A program made the position numbers and the translations under genes. A stretch of 39,492 bases of DNA from NCBI GenBank assembly GCA_023433405.1, contig JAEZCT010000084.1:1-39492 (forward strand). The letters run 5' to 3'. Within the stretch, counting starts at the first letter, position 1; each line of letters begins with the position of its first letter. This DNA is from Bacillota bacterium (GTDB taxonomy: Bacteria; Bacillota; Clostridia; Oscillospirales; Ruminococcaceae). This document shows positions 24,074 to 33,624 of this stretch, one piece after another. Under the pieces are notes generated by a model. That model worked only from the letters and a program-made list of their open reading frames with translations. It was not told where the DNA came from and did no database searches.

Positions 24074-24787
24074 CTACTGCCAGCTGTTGCGGTCCATCTG
24101 TCGGCGGAAGTTGCGCCGCGTCGCAGCGTATTTTCGCTGCTCGCGAATGCGCCGGAAGAAGTCGCCCCCAAAAAACAAAAAGAAGTTGATAAGCGAGGCG
24201 AGTATTGAGGCAACCGTCGCCCAATCAAACCGCCAGACGGCAGCCACAAGGCTTATTGCAAAAAACGCGGCGTTTAAAAACGCCAGGTATTTAATTTTAA
24301 TGGGAATTACAAAAAACAGCATAATCTGCGTATCGGGGAACAGCACCGCGAAGGCGAAAAACAGCGAATAGTTTAAAAAGGTGTTGGTGCCATAGCCGGT
24401 AATCAGCGCCGCGAGGATGGAGCCGATAATGCCCAAAAGGTAATAAAGGTTAAAGCGGGCGGTTCCCCAGTGACGCTCTAAATTTACGCCAATGAGGTAA
24501 TAAAAGTACAGGGAAAACAGGATAAACAAAATACTTGAGCTTGGCGGCAGGAACATAAAGGTAATAAGCCGCCATAGCTGTCCGTGAAAAAGCCCATACC
24601 GTTCAAGAGCCAGCAGCCCGAACAGATTAGTCTCCTGCCCGCCCAAAACAAACGAGCCCGGGAACAGGTAGGTCATGAGGTAAACCAGCAGCATACCTGC
24701 CGAGATATACAGCATAAGGTTTGGGATAGCGATGCGTCGAACCATTCGTTCGAGTTTATTAAGAAAATTATTCATTGGTTTAGTCAT
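24074..24787 (-). CDS. Rhomboid-like membrane protein lacking the catalytic serine motif
   Basis: The protein is 237 residues from the chosen start; an in-frame ATG at 24811 with GGATGG upstream is an alternative. Six hydrophobic segments follow a basic N-terminus. Rhomboid landmarks are visible: GQLWRLITFMFLPP (loop 1 region) and LIGVNLERHWGTARFNLYYLLG (the G-x-x-LE element). The catalytic GxSG of helix 4 is replaced by GYGTNTFLNYS, and no partner His is evident in the last helix. It is therefore probably an inactive rhomboid-fold protein, related to derlin-type pseudoproteases by form only. The C-terminal tail is highly basic (RRIREQRKYAATRRNFRRQ). It lies downstream of the hydrogenase operon but behind that operon's terminator. 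Confidence 0.7.
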   Translation of the reverse strand: MTKPMNNFLNKLERMVRRIAIPNLMLYISAGMLLVYLMTYLFPGSFVLGGQETNLFGLLALERYGLFHGQLWRLITFMFLPPSSSILFILFSLYFYYLIGVNLERHWGTARFNLYYLLGIIGSILAALITGYGTNTFLNYSLFFAFAVLFPDTQIMLFFVIPIKIKYLAFLNAAFFAISLVAAVWRFDWATVASILASLINFFLFFGGDFFRRIREQRKYAATRRNFRRQMDRNSWQ

Positions 24788-25172
24788 GCCTTTCCGGCGC
24801 GTTTTTATCATGCAAAGCACGCCATCCGCTTTATTTTTTGTGTTGCCGTTATTATGAACGATTTTTACGCCGTTAAGGCGCGAAATCGCTGCCGTTAGTT
24901 TTAACTTATACAAATTGCTTGTAAATATAGTACCATTTTTTCGTGCGCGATTGCAATACATACACAAAGAAACGGTTCTGTCGCACAAATTGTTTACAAT
25001 TCCTTGTTTTCACAGCGCGGCGGGGAGTGTTCACAAATAAGTACAAAGGGGAACAGCTCCGATAGAAATATCACCCTATAATAGTAGGAGGCGGTCTTTT
25101 TAAAAGACCGCCTCCGTTACTTATTTAATAAAAAAGGGCTGATGCAAACTCCGGTTTTATGCGGTATTTGCT
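24788..25172. other. Intergenic region between hydA and the rhomboid-like gene
   Basis: The hydrogenase terminator (25087-25115) is the only clear signal. The rest should contain the promoter and leader of the rhomboid-like gene; no strong promoter match was found. No gene is supported. Confidence 0.4.
25087..25115 (-). terminator. Terminator of the hydrogenase operon
   Basis: A perfect inverted repeat GGAGGCGGTCTTTT (25087-25100) and its complement (25102-25115) lies about 60 bases after the hydA stop. It is nearly symmetric, with A/T in the loop. Confidence 0.7.
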
Positions 25173-26921
25173 TTAGTACTTGTTTCGAACCACATACTTG
25201 GTATGCAGAACCTCATGGGCAAGATGACTGCCGGGCTCGCCGAAGAAGTCTTTATACAGCTCAATTACCGCCGGGTTCTGGTGGCTCTTGCGGTAGGTCA
25301 GGCTCTCGTCCTCCGCGTAGATGGCCTTAGCCCGCAGGGCGGCAAGGTCGGTAAAGTTGCGCACATTGGCGGGCTGGGTGGGCTGTCCGCCGCCGTTTAC
25401 ACAGCCGCCGGGACATGCCATAACCTCAATAAAGTGGTAATCGCGCTTGCCGGCGCGGATATCGTCGAGCAGTTTGCGGGCATTGGCAAGACCAGACACC
25501 GCAGCAACCTTAATCTCGTTGCCCGCGATGTTGTAGGTGGCCTCCTTAATGCCGTCGGTGCCGCGCACAGCGGCAAACTCAATCTCCTTGTTGTCCTTGC
25601 CGGTGAGCACGTCGTTGGCGGTGCGCAAAGCAGCCTCCATAACGCCGCCCGTAGCGCCGAAGATAACCGCAGCACCGGTGGAAAGACCCAAGGGTGCGTC
25701 AAAATCCTCGTCGGGCAGGTTTGCAAAGTTAAGACCGGCGCGCTTAATCATGCGCGCATACTCGCGGGTGGTCAGCGCCACATCCACGTCCGGCATACCC
25801 TCGCCGGCGGCGGACTGGTCGTCGCGGCCTGTTTCAAACTTCTTGGCGGTGCAGGGCATGATGGCTACCACGAAGATATCCTTGGGGTCAATGCCCTTTT
25901 TCTTTGCGTAATAGGTCTTCGCGATGGCGCCAAACATCTGCTGGGGCGATTTGCAGCTCGAAAGGTTGTCAATAAAATCGGGGAAGTTGTGCTCGCAGAA
26001 CTTAATCCAGCCCGGAGAGCAGGAGGTAATCAGCGGCAGCTTGCCGCCCTCCTTAAACCGGTGAAGGAACTCGGTGGCCTCCTCCATAATGGTGACGTCG
26101 GCTGAAAAGTCGGTGTCAAACACACCGTCAAACCCCAGGCGGCGCAGTGAGGAGGCAAGCTTGCCCTTAACATTGGTGCCAACCGGCAGACCAAACGACT
26201 CGCCAAGCGTAACGCGGATAGAGGGGGCAGCCTGCACCACCACATGCTTTGTGGGGTCGGCAAGCGCCTTCCAAACAAGGTCGGTCTGGTCGTTTTCCGA
26301 CAGCGCGCCGGTGGGGCAAACCACGATGCACTGGCCGCAGGAAACGCAGGAGACATCGGCAAGGTCGTTGTCAAAGGTGCAGCCGATGTGGGTTTTAAAG
26401 CCGCGCTCGTTAGCGCCGATGACCGAGACGCTCTGCGTCTTATCGCAGGCTGCCACACAGCGGCGGCAAACGACGCATTTGTTGTTATCGCGGTACATAT
26501 GGGGGGCGGAACGGTCAATGGCATAGGTGTTGTTTTCACCCATGTAGTGGTTTTCGTTCTCTACCCCGTAATCGGTGCAAAGGGTTTGCAGCTCGCAGCT
26601 GCCGCTGCGCACGCAGGAAAGGCACCGCTTGTTGTGGGTGGAAAGAATAAGCTCAAGCGTCTGGCGGCGTGAGGTAGCGACGCGCTCGGAGTTTGTGGTA
26701 ACCTCCATGCCCTCGTTCACGGGGTATACGCAGGAGGCGACAAGGCTTCTCGCGCCCTTAACCTCCACCACGCAGATACGGCAGGCGCCGATTTCGTTGA
26801 TGTCTTTCAGGTAGCACAGGGTAGGGATCTCTATGCCGGCATCCCGAGCGGCCTCAAGAATGGTGTAATTCTTCGGCACGGACAGGGGCATACCGTTAAT
26901 CTTGATATTTACGTTTTCCAT
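25173..26921 (-). CDS. hydA: [FeFe]-hydrogenase catalytic subunit HydA (group A, multi-subunit type)
   Basis: The protein is 582 residues. The start at 26921 is set by AAGGAGGAG. The N-terminal [2Fe-2S] domain has Cys36, 47, 50 and 64. The His-Cys3 [4Fe-4S] site has His96, Cys100, 103 and 109. Two [4Fe-4S] clusters are at Cys149/152/155/159 and Cys192/195/198/202. The H-cluster domain has all three signatures: TSCSPGW (Cys301), MPCTAKK (Cys357) and MACPGGCVNGGGQ (Cys503, Cys507). It reduces protons to H2 or oxidises H2 in the cytoplasm. Neighbouring hydB and hydC make it the catalytic part of an NADH- and ferredoxin-linked bifurcating complex (HydABC). It lies 16 bases after hydB. No hydE, hydF or hydG maturase genes are in the window. 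Confidence 0.96.
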   Translation of the reverse strand: MENVNIKINGMPLSVPKNYTILEAARDAGIEIPTLCYLKDINEIGACRICVVEVKGARSLVASCVYPVNEGMEVTTNSERVATSRRQTLELILSTHNKRCLSCVRSGSCELQTLCTDYGVENENHYMGENNTYAIDRSAPHMYRDNNKCVVCRRCVAACDKTQSVSVIGANERGFKTHIGCTFDNDLADVSCVSCGQCIVVCPTGALSENDQTDLVWKALADPTKHVVVQAAPSIRVTLGESFGLPVGTNVKGKLASSLRRLGFDGVFDTDFSADVTIMEEATEFLHRFKEGGKLPLITSCSPGWIKFCEHNFPDFIDNLSSCKSPQQMFGAIAKTYYAKKKGIDPKDIFVVAIMPCTAKKFETGRDDQSAAGEGMPDVDVALTTREYARMIKRAGLNFANLPDEDFDAPLGLSTGAAVIFGATGGVMEAALRTANDVLTGKDNKEIEFAAVRGTDGIKEATYNIAGNEIKVAAVSGLANARKLLDDIRAGKRDYHFIEVMACPGGCVNGGGQPTQPANVRNFTDLAALRAKAIYAEDESLTYRKSHQNPAVIELYKDFFGEPGSHLAHEVLHTKYVVRNKY

Positions 26922-26937
26922 GATGGTATACTCCTCC

Positions 26938-28725
<1,788 letters not shown>

Positions 28726-28869
28726 GGTTGTGCTCACCTTTCCGGCGCCTGTGCCGCAAAAAGGCACAAAAACGCCATAAAAATTATGGTGTGGTTGCGG
28801 GAGAGGCTTACTTGCTAAAGCAGTTTTGAGTGCCGGAGCCGAGAGCGTTGGCACCCCTCTCCCCATTTT

Positions 28870-29241
28870 TTACTTTGCGGCGGCACCGATGGTGTATTCG
28901 GCGACCACGTTGCCGTTTACGATATGGTCGCTGACAATACGCGCCACCTTCTCGGCGGTCATCTTCACATAGGTGACCTTTTCCTTGCCGGGCACATAAA
29001 CCTCAACGACAGGCTCGTACTGGCAAATACCGATGCAGCCGGTCTGGGATACCGCAACCTCGGTCAGGCTGCGCTTTGCAATCTCCTCCGTAAAGGCGGC
29101 TAGAACAGGTCGCGCACCGGCGGCGATGCCGCAGGTAGCCATGCCAACCACGACACGGATACAGCCGCTTTCATCCGAACGGATGCCAATTTTATTCTTC
29201 ATGGAGTCGCGAAGAGCCGAAAGCTCCGCAAGACTTTTCAT
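28870..29241 (-). CDS. Thioredoxin-like [2Fe-2S] ferredoxin (HndB-like)
   Basis: The protein is 123 residues. After a short helical N-terminus it has a thioredoxin-like ferredoxin fold with four candidate cluster cysteines: CIRV, MATCGIAAG, and QTGCIGICQYEP (two). HndB is the equivalent small subunit of the Desulfovibrio NADP-reducing hydrogenase, and clostridial bifurcating hydrogenase clusters often carry the same gene. It probably relays electrons or assists complex assembly. A GAAAGGAA ribosome site precedes the start. It lies 106 bases downstream of the HATPase gene in the same transcript. Confidence 0.85.
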   Translation of the reverse strand: MKSLAELSALRDSMKNKIGIRSDESGCIRVVVGMATCGIAAGARPVLAAFTEEIAKRSLTEVAVSQTGCIGICQYEPVVEVYVPGKEKVTYVKMTAEKVARIVSDHIVNGNVVAEYTIGAAAK

Positions 29242-29347
29242 AGTATACCGATTCCTTTCTTAAAGGGTGTATTCCAACATGGTTTCTTTTCGCATTTAGC
29301 AAATTTGCGGGTATAAGCACACGCTTGCCTATAAGCCGCAACCGGCG

Positions 29348-29881
29348 TTACACATCGTTTTCGGTCACATAATCCGCGATAAAGGCGAGGACCTCAGGCT
29401 CCGCAAGGGAGATATCCCCGAGAATTTTTCGCATTTCGCGGGTATCGAGCACAAACGCCGCGCCGTCCCTTTCGTGGGTGTAAACAAAATCCAGGTGCGG
29501 GTTGCAGGATATTAGCGCGTTCATGGTGGCGCGCATATCCCCAAGGGGCATACGGTCAATGTGGTTTAAGCCAAATACCGCAAAAACAACAGTTCCTTTT
29601 CCCGGCTCGGAGGCAAGCTCAAAGCTGCCCCCCGCAAGCTGCGCCGACATCTTAAAAAACGAGAGCCCAAGGCCCACCTTACGGGTGGTGCGGGTGGTAT
29701 AAAAGGGGTCTGCCGCCCGTTTGGCGGTTTCCTCATCCATACCGCAGCCGTTATCGGCAATGGTAACGGCAAGCTCGTTTTTTTGGGAGTCTTCCTTAAC
29801 CGAAAGCTCGATGAGCGTGGCGCCGGCCTTGACGGAATTTTGAGCGATATCAAGGATACCAAGCGAAAGCTCCTGCATCAT
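29348..29881 (-). CDS. HATPase-domain protein within the hydrogenase operon
   Basis: The protein is 177 residues. Most of it is a GHKL ATPase domain: N box LDIAQNSVKAGA (Asn15), G1 DNGCGMDEE, G2 RKVGLGLSFFKMSAQLAGG and a final GKGTVVFAVF strand. There is no HisKA domain, sensor or membrane segment, so it resembles a detached kinase ATPase domain or an anti-sigma-type kinase. The C-terminal ~70 residues are not recognised. It starts 6 bases after the hydC stop, pointing to translational coupling; two ATGs in tandem (29881, 29878) are equally possible starts. Similar genes occur between nuoE- and nuoF-like genes in other clostridial [FeFe]-hydrogenase clusters, but I know of no proven function. 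Confidence 0.85.
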   Translation of the reverse strand: MMQELSLGILDIAQNSVKAGATLIELSVKEDSQKNELAVTIADNGCGMDEETAKRAADPFYTTRTTRKVGLGLSFFKMSAQLAGGSFELASEPGKGTVVFAVFGLNHIDRMPLGDMRATMNALISCNPHLDFVYTHERDGAAFVLDTREMRKILGDISLAEPEVLAFIADYVTENDV

Positions 29882-29887
29882 AGCCGG

Positions 29888-30388
29888 CTATTTGTCTTTA
29901 TATTTGGCCAAAATCTTATCCACGTCCTCGACCACCAGGCGTCCGTAAACGTCCTCGTTTACAGTCAAAACGGGGGCAAGACCGCAAGCGCCTATGCAGC
30001 GGCAGGCGTCCAGTGAGAACCGGCCGTCCGGCGTGCATTCGCCGCCCTTAATGTTCAGCTTTTCCATCAGCTTGTCGTAGATATCACCCGCGCCCTTAAC
30101 ATAGCACGCGGTGCCAAGGCAGACAGAGATTTTGTACTCGCCCTTAGGGTACAAAGAGAACTGCGAGTAGAAGGTGACGACACCGTACACCTCTTCCAAA
30201 GAAACCGTGAGACCCTCCGCCACCATCTGCTGCACCTCAAGGGGCAGATAGCCGTAAATCTCCTGCGCGCCCTGCAATACGGGCATGAGGGCGCCGGGCT
30301 GCTCCTTATGAGAGGCAATTAGCTGCAATAGCTCGGCTTCCTGCTCTTTTGTGCCCTTAAACGGCACACTGGTTGTGGACTTTGCCAT
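29888..30388 (-). CDS. hydC: Hydrogenase subunit HydC (NuoE-like [2Fe-2S] protein)
   Basis: The protein is 166 residues. The start at 30388 is preferred because AAGGAGG directly abuts the earlier ATG at 30400 and would leave that codon no spacer. The NuoE-type helical N-terminus (GALMPVLQGAQEIYGYLP) leads to a thioredoxin-like [2Fe-2S] domain. Ligand cysteines are visible in SVCLGTACYVKGA and DACRCIGACGLAPV. It passes electrons between NADH-side flavin and hydrogenase clusters in the HydABC complex. It is the first gene of the operon, and the leader upstream carries Rex-type operators at 30580 and 30614. Confidence 0.94.
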   Translation of the reverse strand: MAKSTTSVPFKGTKEQEAELLQLIASHKEQPGALMPVLQGAQEIYGYLPLEVQQMVAEGLTVSLEEVYGVVTFYSQFSLYPKGEYKISVCLGTACYVKGAGDIYDKLMEKLNIKGGECTPDGRFSLDACRCIGACGLAPVLTVNEDVYGRLVVEDVDKILAKYKDK

Positions 30389-30579
30389 TTGTGGATTCAT
30401 CCTCCTTAGACCAAGAATGTGTGGGAACGATACAACAACATTTCCTATACAAATATTCGATTAAGAGCACCGAAAAACCCCAAAAAGCCGGGCTTGCCGT
30501 GACTTTTGCCGCGGGGTTTTGCCATACTCCCATCGAAGATTGGTATGATACCTTCAGCCGCCTTGCGCCCTGCGCTATA

Positions 30580-30597
30580 TTGTTAAGCCTTTAACAA
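30580..30597. promoter_or_regulatory. Rex operator (perfect palindrome) upstream of hydC
   Basis: TTGTTAAGCCTTTAACAA matches the Rex consensus TTGTTAAnnnnTTAACAA at all 14 defined positions. Rex represses genes for NADH re-oxidation and fermentation when NADH/NAD is low. It lies about 190 bases before the hydC start. The rex gene itself is not in the window. Confidence 0.85.
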
Positions 30598-30613
30598 TAA
30601 TATACGCAATGAC

Positions 30614-30631
30614 TCGTTAATAAATTAACAG
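30614..30631. promoter_or_regulatory. Second Rex-like operator upstream of hydC
   Basis: TCGTTAATAAATTAACAG (complement CTGTTAATTTATTAACGA) keeps the TTAA/TTAA core and most of the Rex consensus, differing at one position in each half. Its centre is 34 bp from the first operator, about three helical turns, compatible with cooperative or cumulative repression. Confidence 0.6.
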
Positions 30632-30707
30632 AAACGCGGTTTGCCAACTGAAATTATATCAGAACGACCAAAAAAAATCTACAGGAAATCGCATAATATT
30701 AATGTAA

Positions 30708-30866
30708 GGTTCTATAGGAAACGCCGAAAAAATAAAGGATGCCCATGTAGAAAAAGCATGGGCAAGGCTAAAAAAGCGCGGTATGAAGATTAATTCGCCG
30801 CAAAAAACCAAGCTAATCTATGGCAACGACCCGATCACCAGTGGCGCACGCCTTGCGGGGGAGTGA
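30708..30866 (+). pseudogene. Possible gene remnant (C-terminal fragment)
   Basis: A 52-codon frame opens after a stop at 30705, has no start codon for its first 25 codons, and ends in TGA at 30864. Its product is protein-like: charged, with KDAHVEKAWARLKKRGM then KTKLIYGNDPITSGA. It may be the tail of a decayed gene. I do not recognise the family, and a chance frame is possible. Confidence 0.25.
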
Positions 30867-30879
30867 TTGACCCAAAAAA

Positions 30880-30905
30880 ACGCGGCCGACTAAGTGCGGC
30901 CGCGT
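30880..30905 (-). terminator. Terminator downstream of the 31039-31500 gene
   Basis: 9-bp GC-rich arms ACGCGGCCG (30880-30888) and CGGCCGCGT (30897-30905) are followed, on the minus strand, by seven T residues. This is a classic intrinsic terminator for leftward transcription. Confidence 0.8.
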
Positions 30906-31038
30906 GTGCTATAAGAACAGGTTCTTATTATATTGAGTTACCGGAAGAAAAAATTTTAGGGGAAAGCGGGGAGCCAATAAGAAGGATAGCCGTCACGCCG
31001 CTTTTTGTAAAACGCCGCCCTCTGATGCCAAGGGCTTT

Positions 31039-31500
31039 TTAACGCGACTGCCGGTAGGTATTGTAGCTGACCCAAAGGTGAAACACGCCAAACAGCGCGG
31101 CGCACAGAATGAGGGGAATAAATCGCGCCCAAACGCCCGCAAATAAAAACGCAAGCGCTGGAAAAACCGCCATGGGAACCGGAATAACCCACAGGGGGCA
31201 AAAAAGCAGGCGAAATTCCCGCCCGCCAAACAGGTACCGAAGCCAAAGCACATAGTATACGCCGACACAAAGGCACATAAGTATGAACCAGATATCTGCC
31301 GCCGCTTGCGCGAAGGAGCTGCCCGAAAACAGAATAAGCACCGTAAACAGCGCGGCACGAGAGATATTCTCAAGAAGCGAAGGCGCCTTGGGGGAGGAGG
31401 GACGGTTCTCGGGGCTGCTTTGGGGCGGGTAGGCAATAAACAGCAGGTTAGGCAGCAAAATGGCGGCGAAGAGCATCAGCCCTATCCATGAAAAGCTCAA
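31039..31500 (-). CDS. Hypothetical integral membrane protein
   Basis: The protein is 153 residues, probably starting at TTG (31500) with AAGGAG about 14 bases upstream. Four to five hydrophobic segments are seen: about 4-24, 47-66, 70-86, 96-125 and 127-143. A Pro/Ser-rich loop (YPPQSSPENRPSSPKAPS) follows the first. No catalytic or binding motif is visible and I do not recognise the family. It ends in a good terminator at 30880. It lies 82 bases after the radical SAM gene, with no hairpin seen between, so it may be the last gene of a three-gene minus-strand unit. Confidence 0.6.
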   Translation of the reverse strand: MSFSWIGLMLFAAILLPNLLFIAYPPQSSPENRPSSPKAPSLLENISRAALFTVLILFSGSSFAQAAADIWFILMCLCVGVYYVLWLRYLFGGREFRLLFCPLWVIPVPMAVFPALAFLFAGVWARFIPLILCAALFGVFHLWVSYNTYRQSR

Positions 31501-31582
31501 GGGGAAAAGTCAGCTCCTTTTTTTTGCGGTTGTTAATGAAAATGCGTGTCAGGTAAAAGTAAGGCGGAAAAAATTGCAGGGG

Positions 31583-32494
31583 CTAAAGACCGCTTAAATC
31601 AAACGCGGGGATATACCGCTTGGCTGCGGCGGCGGGGGACTGCACAAAGCCGTCCTCAATGCCGCTTGCAAACAGCGCGTCCTCCGCCCTTTGGTATTCG
31701 CGCCTGGTGAGCGGGCGGTTGATTTCGGGATAATTCGCAAGCTCGCCGCAGGGGGTGTACTGCCCCATCAGCGAGAACAGCACCGCGCCTTTGGGGAAGG
31801 TCTTGGCGACCCAGCGTATGACGGCAAGGGTATTTCGGATATTTGCGGGCAGCACAAGATGACGGATGAGGACTCCGCTGCGGATAAGCCCATCCTCTCC
31901 AATAGCATAGGGGCCGGTCTGGCGAAACATCTCGCGGATGGCCGCCGCGGCGACCTCAAAATAATCCCCCGCGCCCGAATAACGGGCGGCGGCAAAATTG
32001 TCGGCATATTTCATGTCGGGCAGGTATACGTTTATTTTGCCCTCCAAAAGCCGGAGGGATTCGGGCAGCTCGTAGCCGCTGGAATTGTACGCCACCGGGA
32101 CGGGCGGCGGGTCGTTCAGGCTCTGGGCAATGGCGGGAATAAAATGGGTGGGGTTAACCAGGTTTATGTTGTGCGCACCCTGTGAAGCAAGCTCAAGGTA
32201 TATTCTTCGCAGGCGCCCAACGCTTACCGCCCGCCCAAAGCCGCCGTGGCTGATCTCATGGTTTTGGCAGTACACGCAGCCAAGCGAGCAGCCTGAGAAA
32301 AATACGGTGCCGGAACCGCGCGAGCCGCTTATCACCGGTTCTTCCCAGTGGTGAAGGGCGGCACGCGCAAGCACCGGCTCGCTGCCCATGCGGCAAGCAC
32401 CAGCCGCCTTGCCGGGCAGGGCGGCAAGGCGGGGAGCGCCGCAGCGGCGGGGGCATAGCGTACAGGGGTCGGCAGAAAGCACGGCGTGTTTCAT
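31583..32494 (-). CDS. PflX-like radical SAM protein (COG1313)
   Basis: The protein is 303 residues. The start at 32494 overlaps the stop of the upstream GNAT gene (TAATG); a GTG at 32506 is an alternative. An N-terminal Cys cluster (CTLCPRRCGAPR, then GACRMG) is followed by the radical SAM [4Fe-4S] motif GCSLGCVYCQN. Further family landmarks are NLVNPTHF, VAYNSSGYE and VYLPDMKYA. COG1313 proteins resemble pyruvate formate-lyase activating enzymes and were named PflX, but their substrate is not established. No glycyl-radical enzyme gene is in the window, so activation of such an enzyme cannot be inferred from context. Confidence 0.87.
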   Translation of the reverse strand: MKHAVLSADPCTLCPRRCGAPRLAALPGKAAGACRMGSEPVLARAALHHWEEPVISGSRGSGTVFFSGCSLGCVYCQNHEISHGGFGRAVSVGRLRRIYLELASQGAHNINLVNPTHFIPAIAQSLNDPPPVPVAYNSSGYELPESLRLLEGKINVYLPDMKYADNFAAARYSGAGDYFEVAAAAIREMFRQTGPYAIGEDGLIRSGVLIRHLVLPANIRNTLAVIRWVAKTFPKGAVLFSLMGQYTPCGELANYPEINRPLTRREYQRAEDALFASGIEDGFVQSPAAAAKRYIPAFDLSGL

Positions 32495-33024
32495 TACAGC
32501 GACCACAGCGGGGTAAGGCTTGCCTTGCGCTCCGTCAGCTTTTTCACAAAAAGCCCCCGCAAATATCCCCGGTCGGTGGTGGTGTAAAACAGGTCAAACC
32601 CATTTTTTAAATAGAAACGCACAAGCTTTTTTATTGCGGCGGGGGCGTGCAGGGAGAGCATATCCACACCCTGCGCACGGCAGCGTTTTTCCACCTCGGC
32701 AAGCAGTGCGCTGCCCGTACCGTTTTTCTGGTCGTCGGGCAAAACGCAAAGGCGGCTGATATAGGCAAGCTTTGCGCCGTCCTTTTGCGTAAAAATGCGA
32801 AACCGCACCGTGCCGATGACATCGGAGTTTTTGGTACACACCAGAAGGGTTTTCAGGTGCATATCCCGAAGGATGTCGGTGCTGCCCTCTTTGAGCGCGG
32901 CAATGCCGTTTGGCAGCTTTAGCTGCTGCTCCGCTTCCGCGTAGGCTAATACAATCAGGTTGTAAATCTTTGGCGCGTCGGGTGGCGTGGCATCTCTAAT
33001 AAAGGTCAGGTTCAAGTTGTGCAC
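32494..33024 (-). CDS. GNAT-family N-acetyltransferase
   Basis: The protein is 176 residues, starting at GTG (33024) with AAGGA immediately upstream; spacing is short but no better start exists. It is a single GNAT domain: IRDATPPDAPKIYNLIVLAY at the N-terminus, ISRLCVLPDDQKNGTGSALL as the acetyl-CoA-binding motif, and LVRFYLKNGFDLFYT near the end. It should acetylate an amine on a small molecule or protein; the substrate is unknown. Its stop overlaps the start of the PflX-like gene, so the two are translationally coupled. The upstream 300 bases form an unusual GC-rich leader. Confidence 0.85.
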   Translation of the reverse strand: MHNLNLTFIRDATPPDAPKIYNLIVLAYAEAEQQLKLPNGIAALKEGSTDILRDMHLKTLLVCTKNSDVIGTVRFRIFTQKDGAKLAYISRLCVLPDDQKNGTGSALLAEVEKRCRAQGVDMLSLHAPAAIKKLVRFYLKNGFDLFYTTTDRGYLRGLFVKKLTERKASLTPLWSL

Positions 33025-33624
33025 TTCCTTGTTCGAAGTTCCCCATGACTAGGCAGTCGTATGGCATAAAGCTGGAAGGCTGTAACCGGCGGTGCGGCGG
33101 GGTGAAACTGCGCGCCACCCCTGAGTAGGGGACGTATTGGCATTTTAATTTTGCCGCAGGACGGCAAGGCGCTTCCCCCAAAAACCGGTCAAACCCTAGA
33201 AAAGCTGTACAGTTTATACTGTTTTGCGACAAGAGGGGGTATAAAAATCAGGACCGCCACCTTTCCCTTGGGGGGTTGTCGCGGATTTTATAGCCATTTT
33301 CATACTGTTATCGCAAAAGTAGCACCAGATGCATAGTCTCGTGGCAATAAAGATAATTATAGCATAACGCCAATGCAAAAACGAGGGCAGTAAAAGTGAA
33401 AATACAAGAAAAAAATAGGGAAAACAAGAAAAATAAAATATAAATTTACGATGATTCCAAAAGCCACAGAACGAAGTGGGAAAAAGGCTTTTTTATACCA
33501 ATCGCGTTTTAAAGGAAAGCAAAAATTAAAAAGGCACAGCGGGTTATAATCAAAGGCTTAATCGCTTAGTTATCGGGATTCGGATAGCCGCGAAAGATAA
33601 CGGCGCCAAAGGGGGAAAACAACC
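33025..33624. other. Long divergent intergenic region with unexplained GC-rich segment
   Basis: The left part (33040-33200) is GC-rich and, read on the minus strand, forms the leader of the GNAT gene. It contains short complementary G/C runs (CCCC/GGGG near 33095-33140) and a 78-codon frame whose product has no recognisable domain. The right part (33350-33600) is AT-rich and should hold the promoter of the SpoVB-like gene. No RNA family could be assigned. Confidence 0.4.

Larger units (their letters stand above)
30389..31038. other. Intergenic region: hydrogenase operon control region, possible gene remnant, terminator
   Basis: The left 240 bases form the hydC leader and operator region. A short open frame without a start codon lies at 30708-30866. 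A terminator at 30880-30905 ends the gene on the right. No other gene is supported. Confidence 0.5.

Noticed and set aside
25203..26105. Plus-strand frame (300 codons) opposite hydA
   Set aside because: Shadow of the hydrogenase gene in GC-rich sequence with no start signal or domain.
33030..33240. Guanidine-I (ykkC) riboswitch
   Set aside because: A CTAGGG start on the minus strand resembles the motif, but the conserved downstream elements are missing and the associated genes do not fit.
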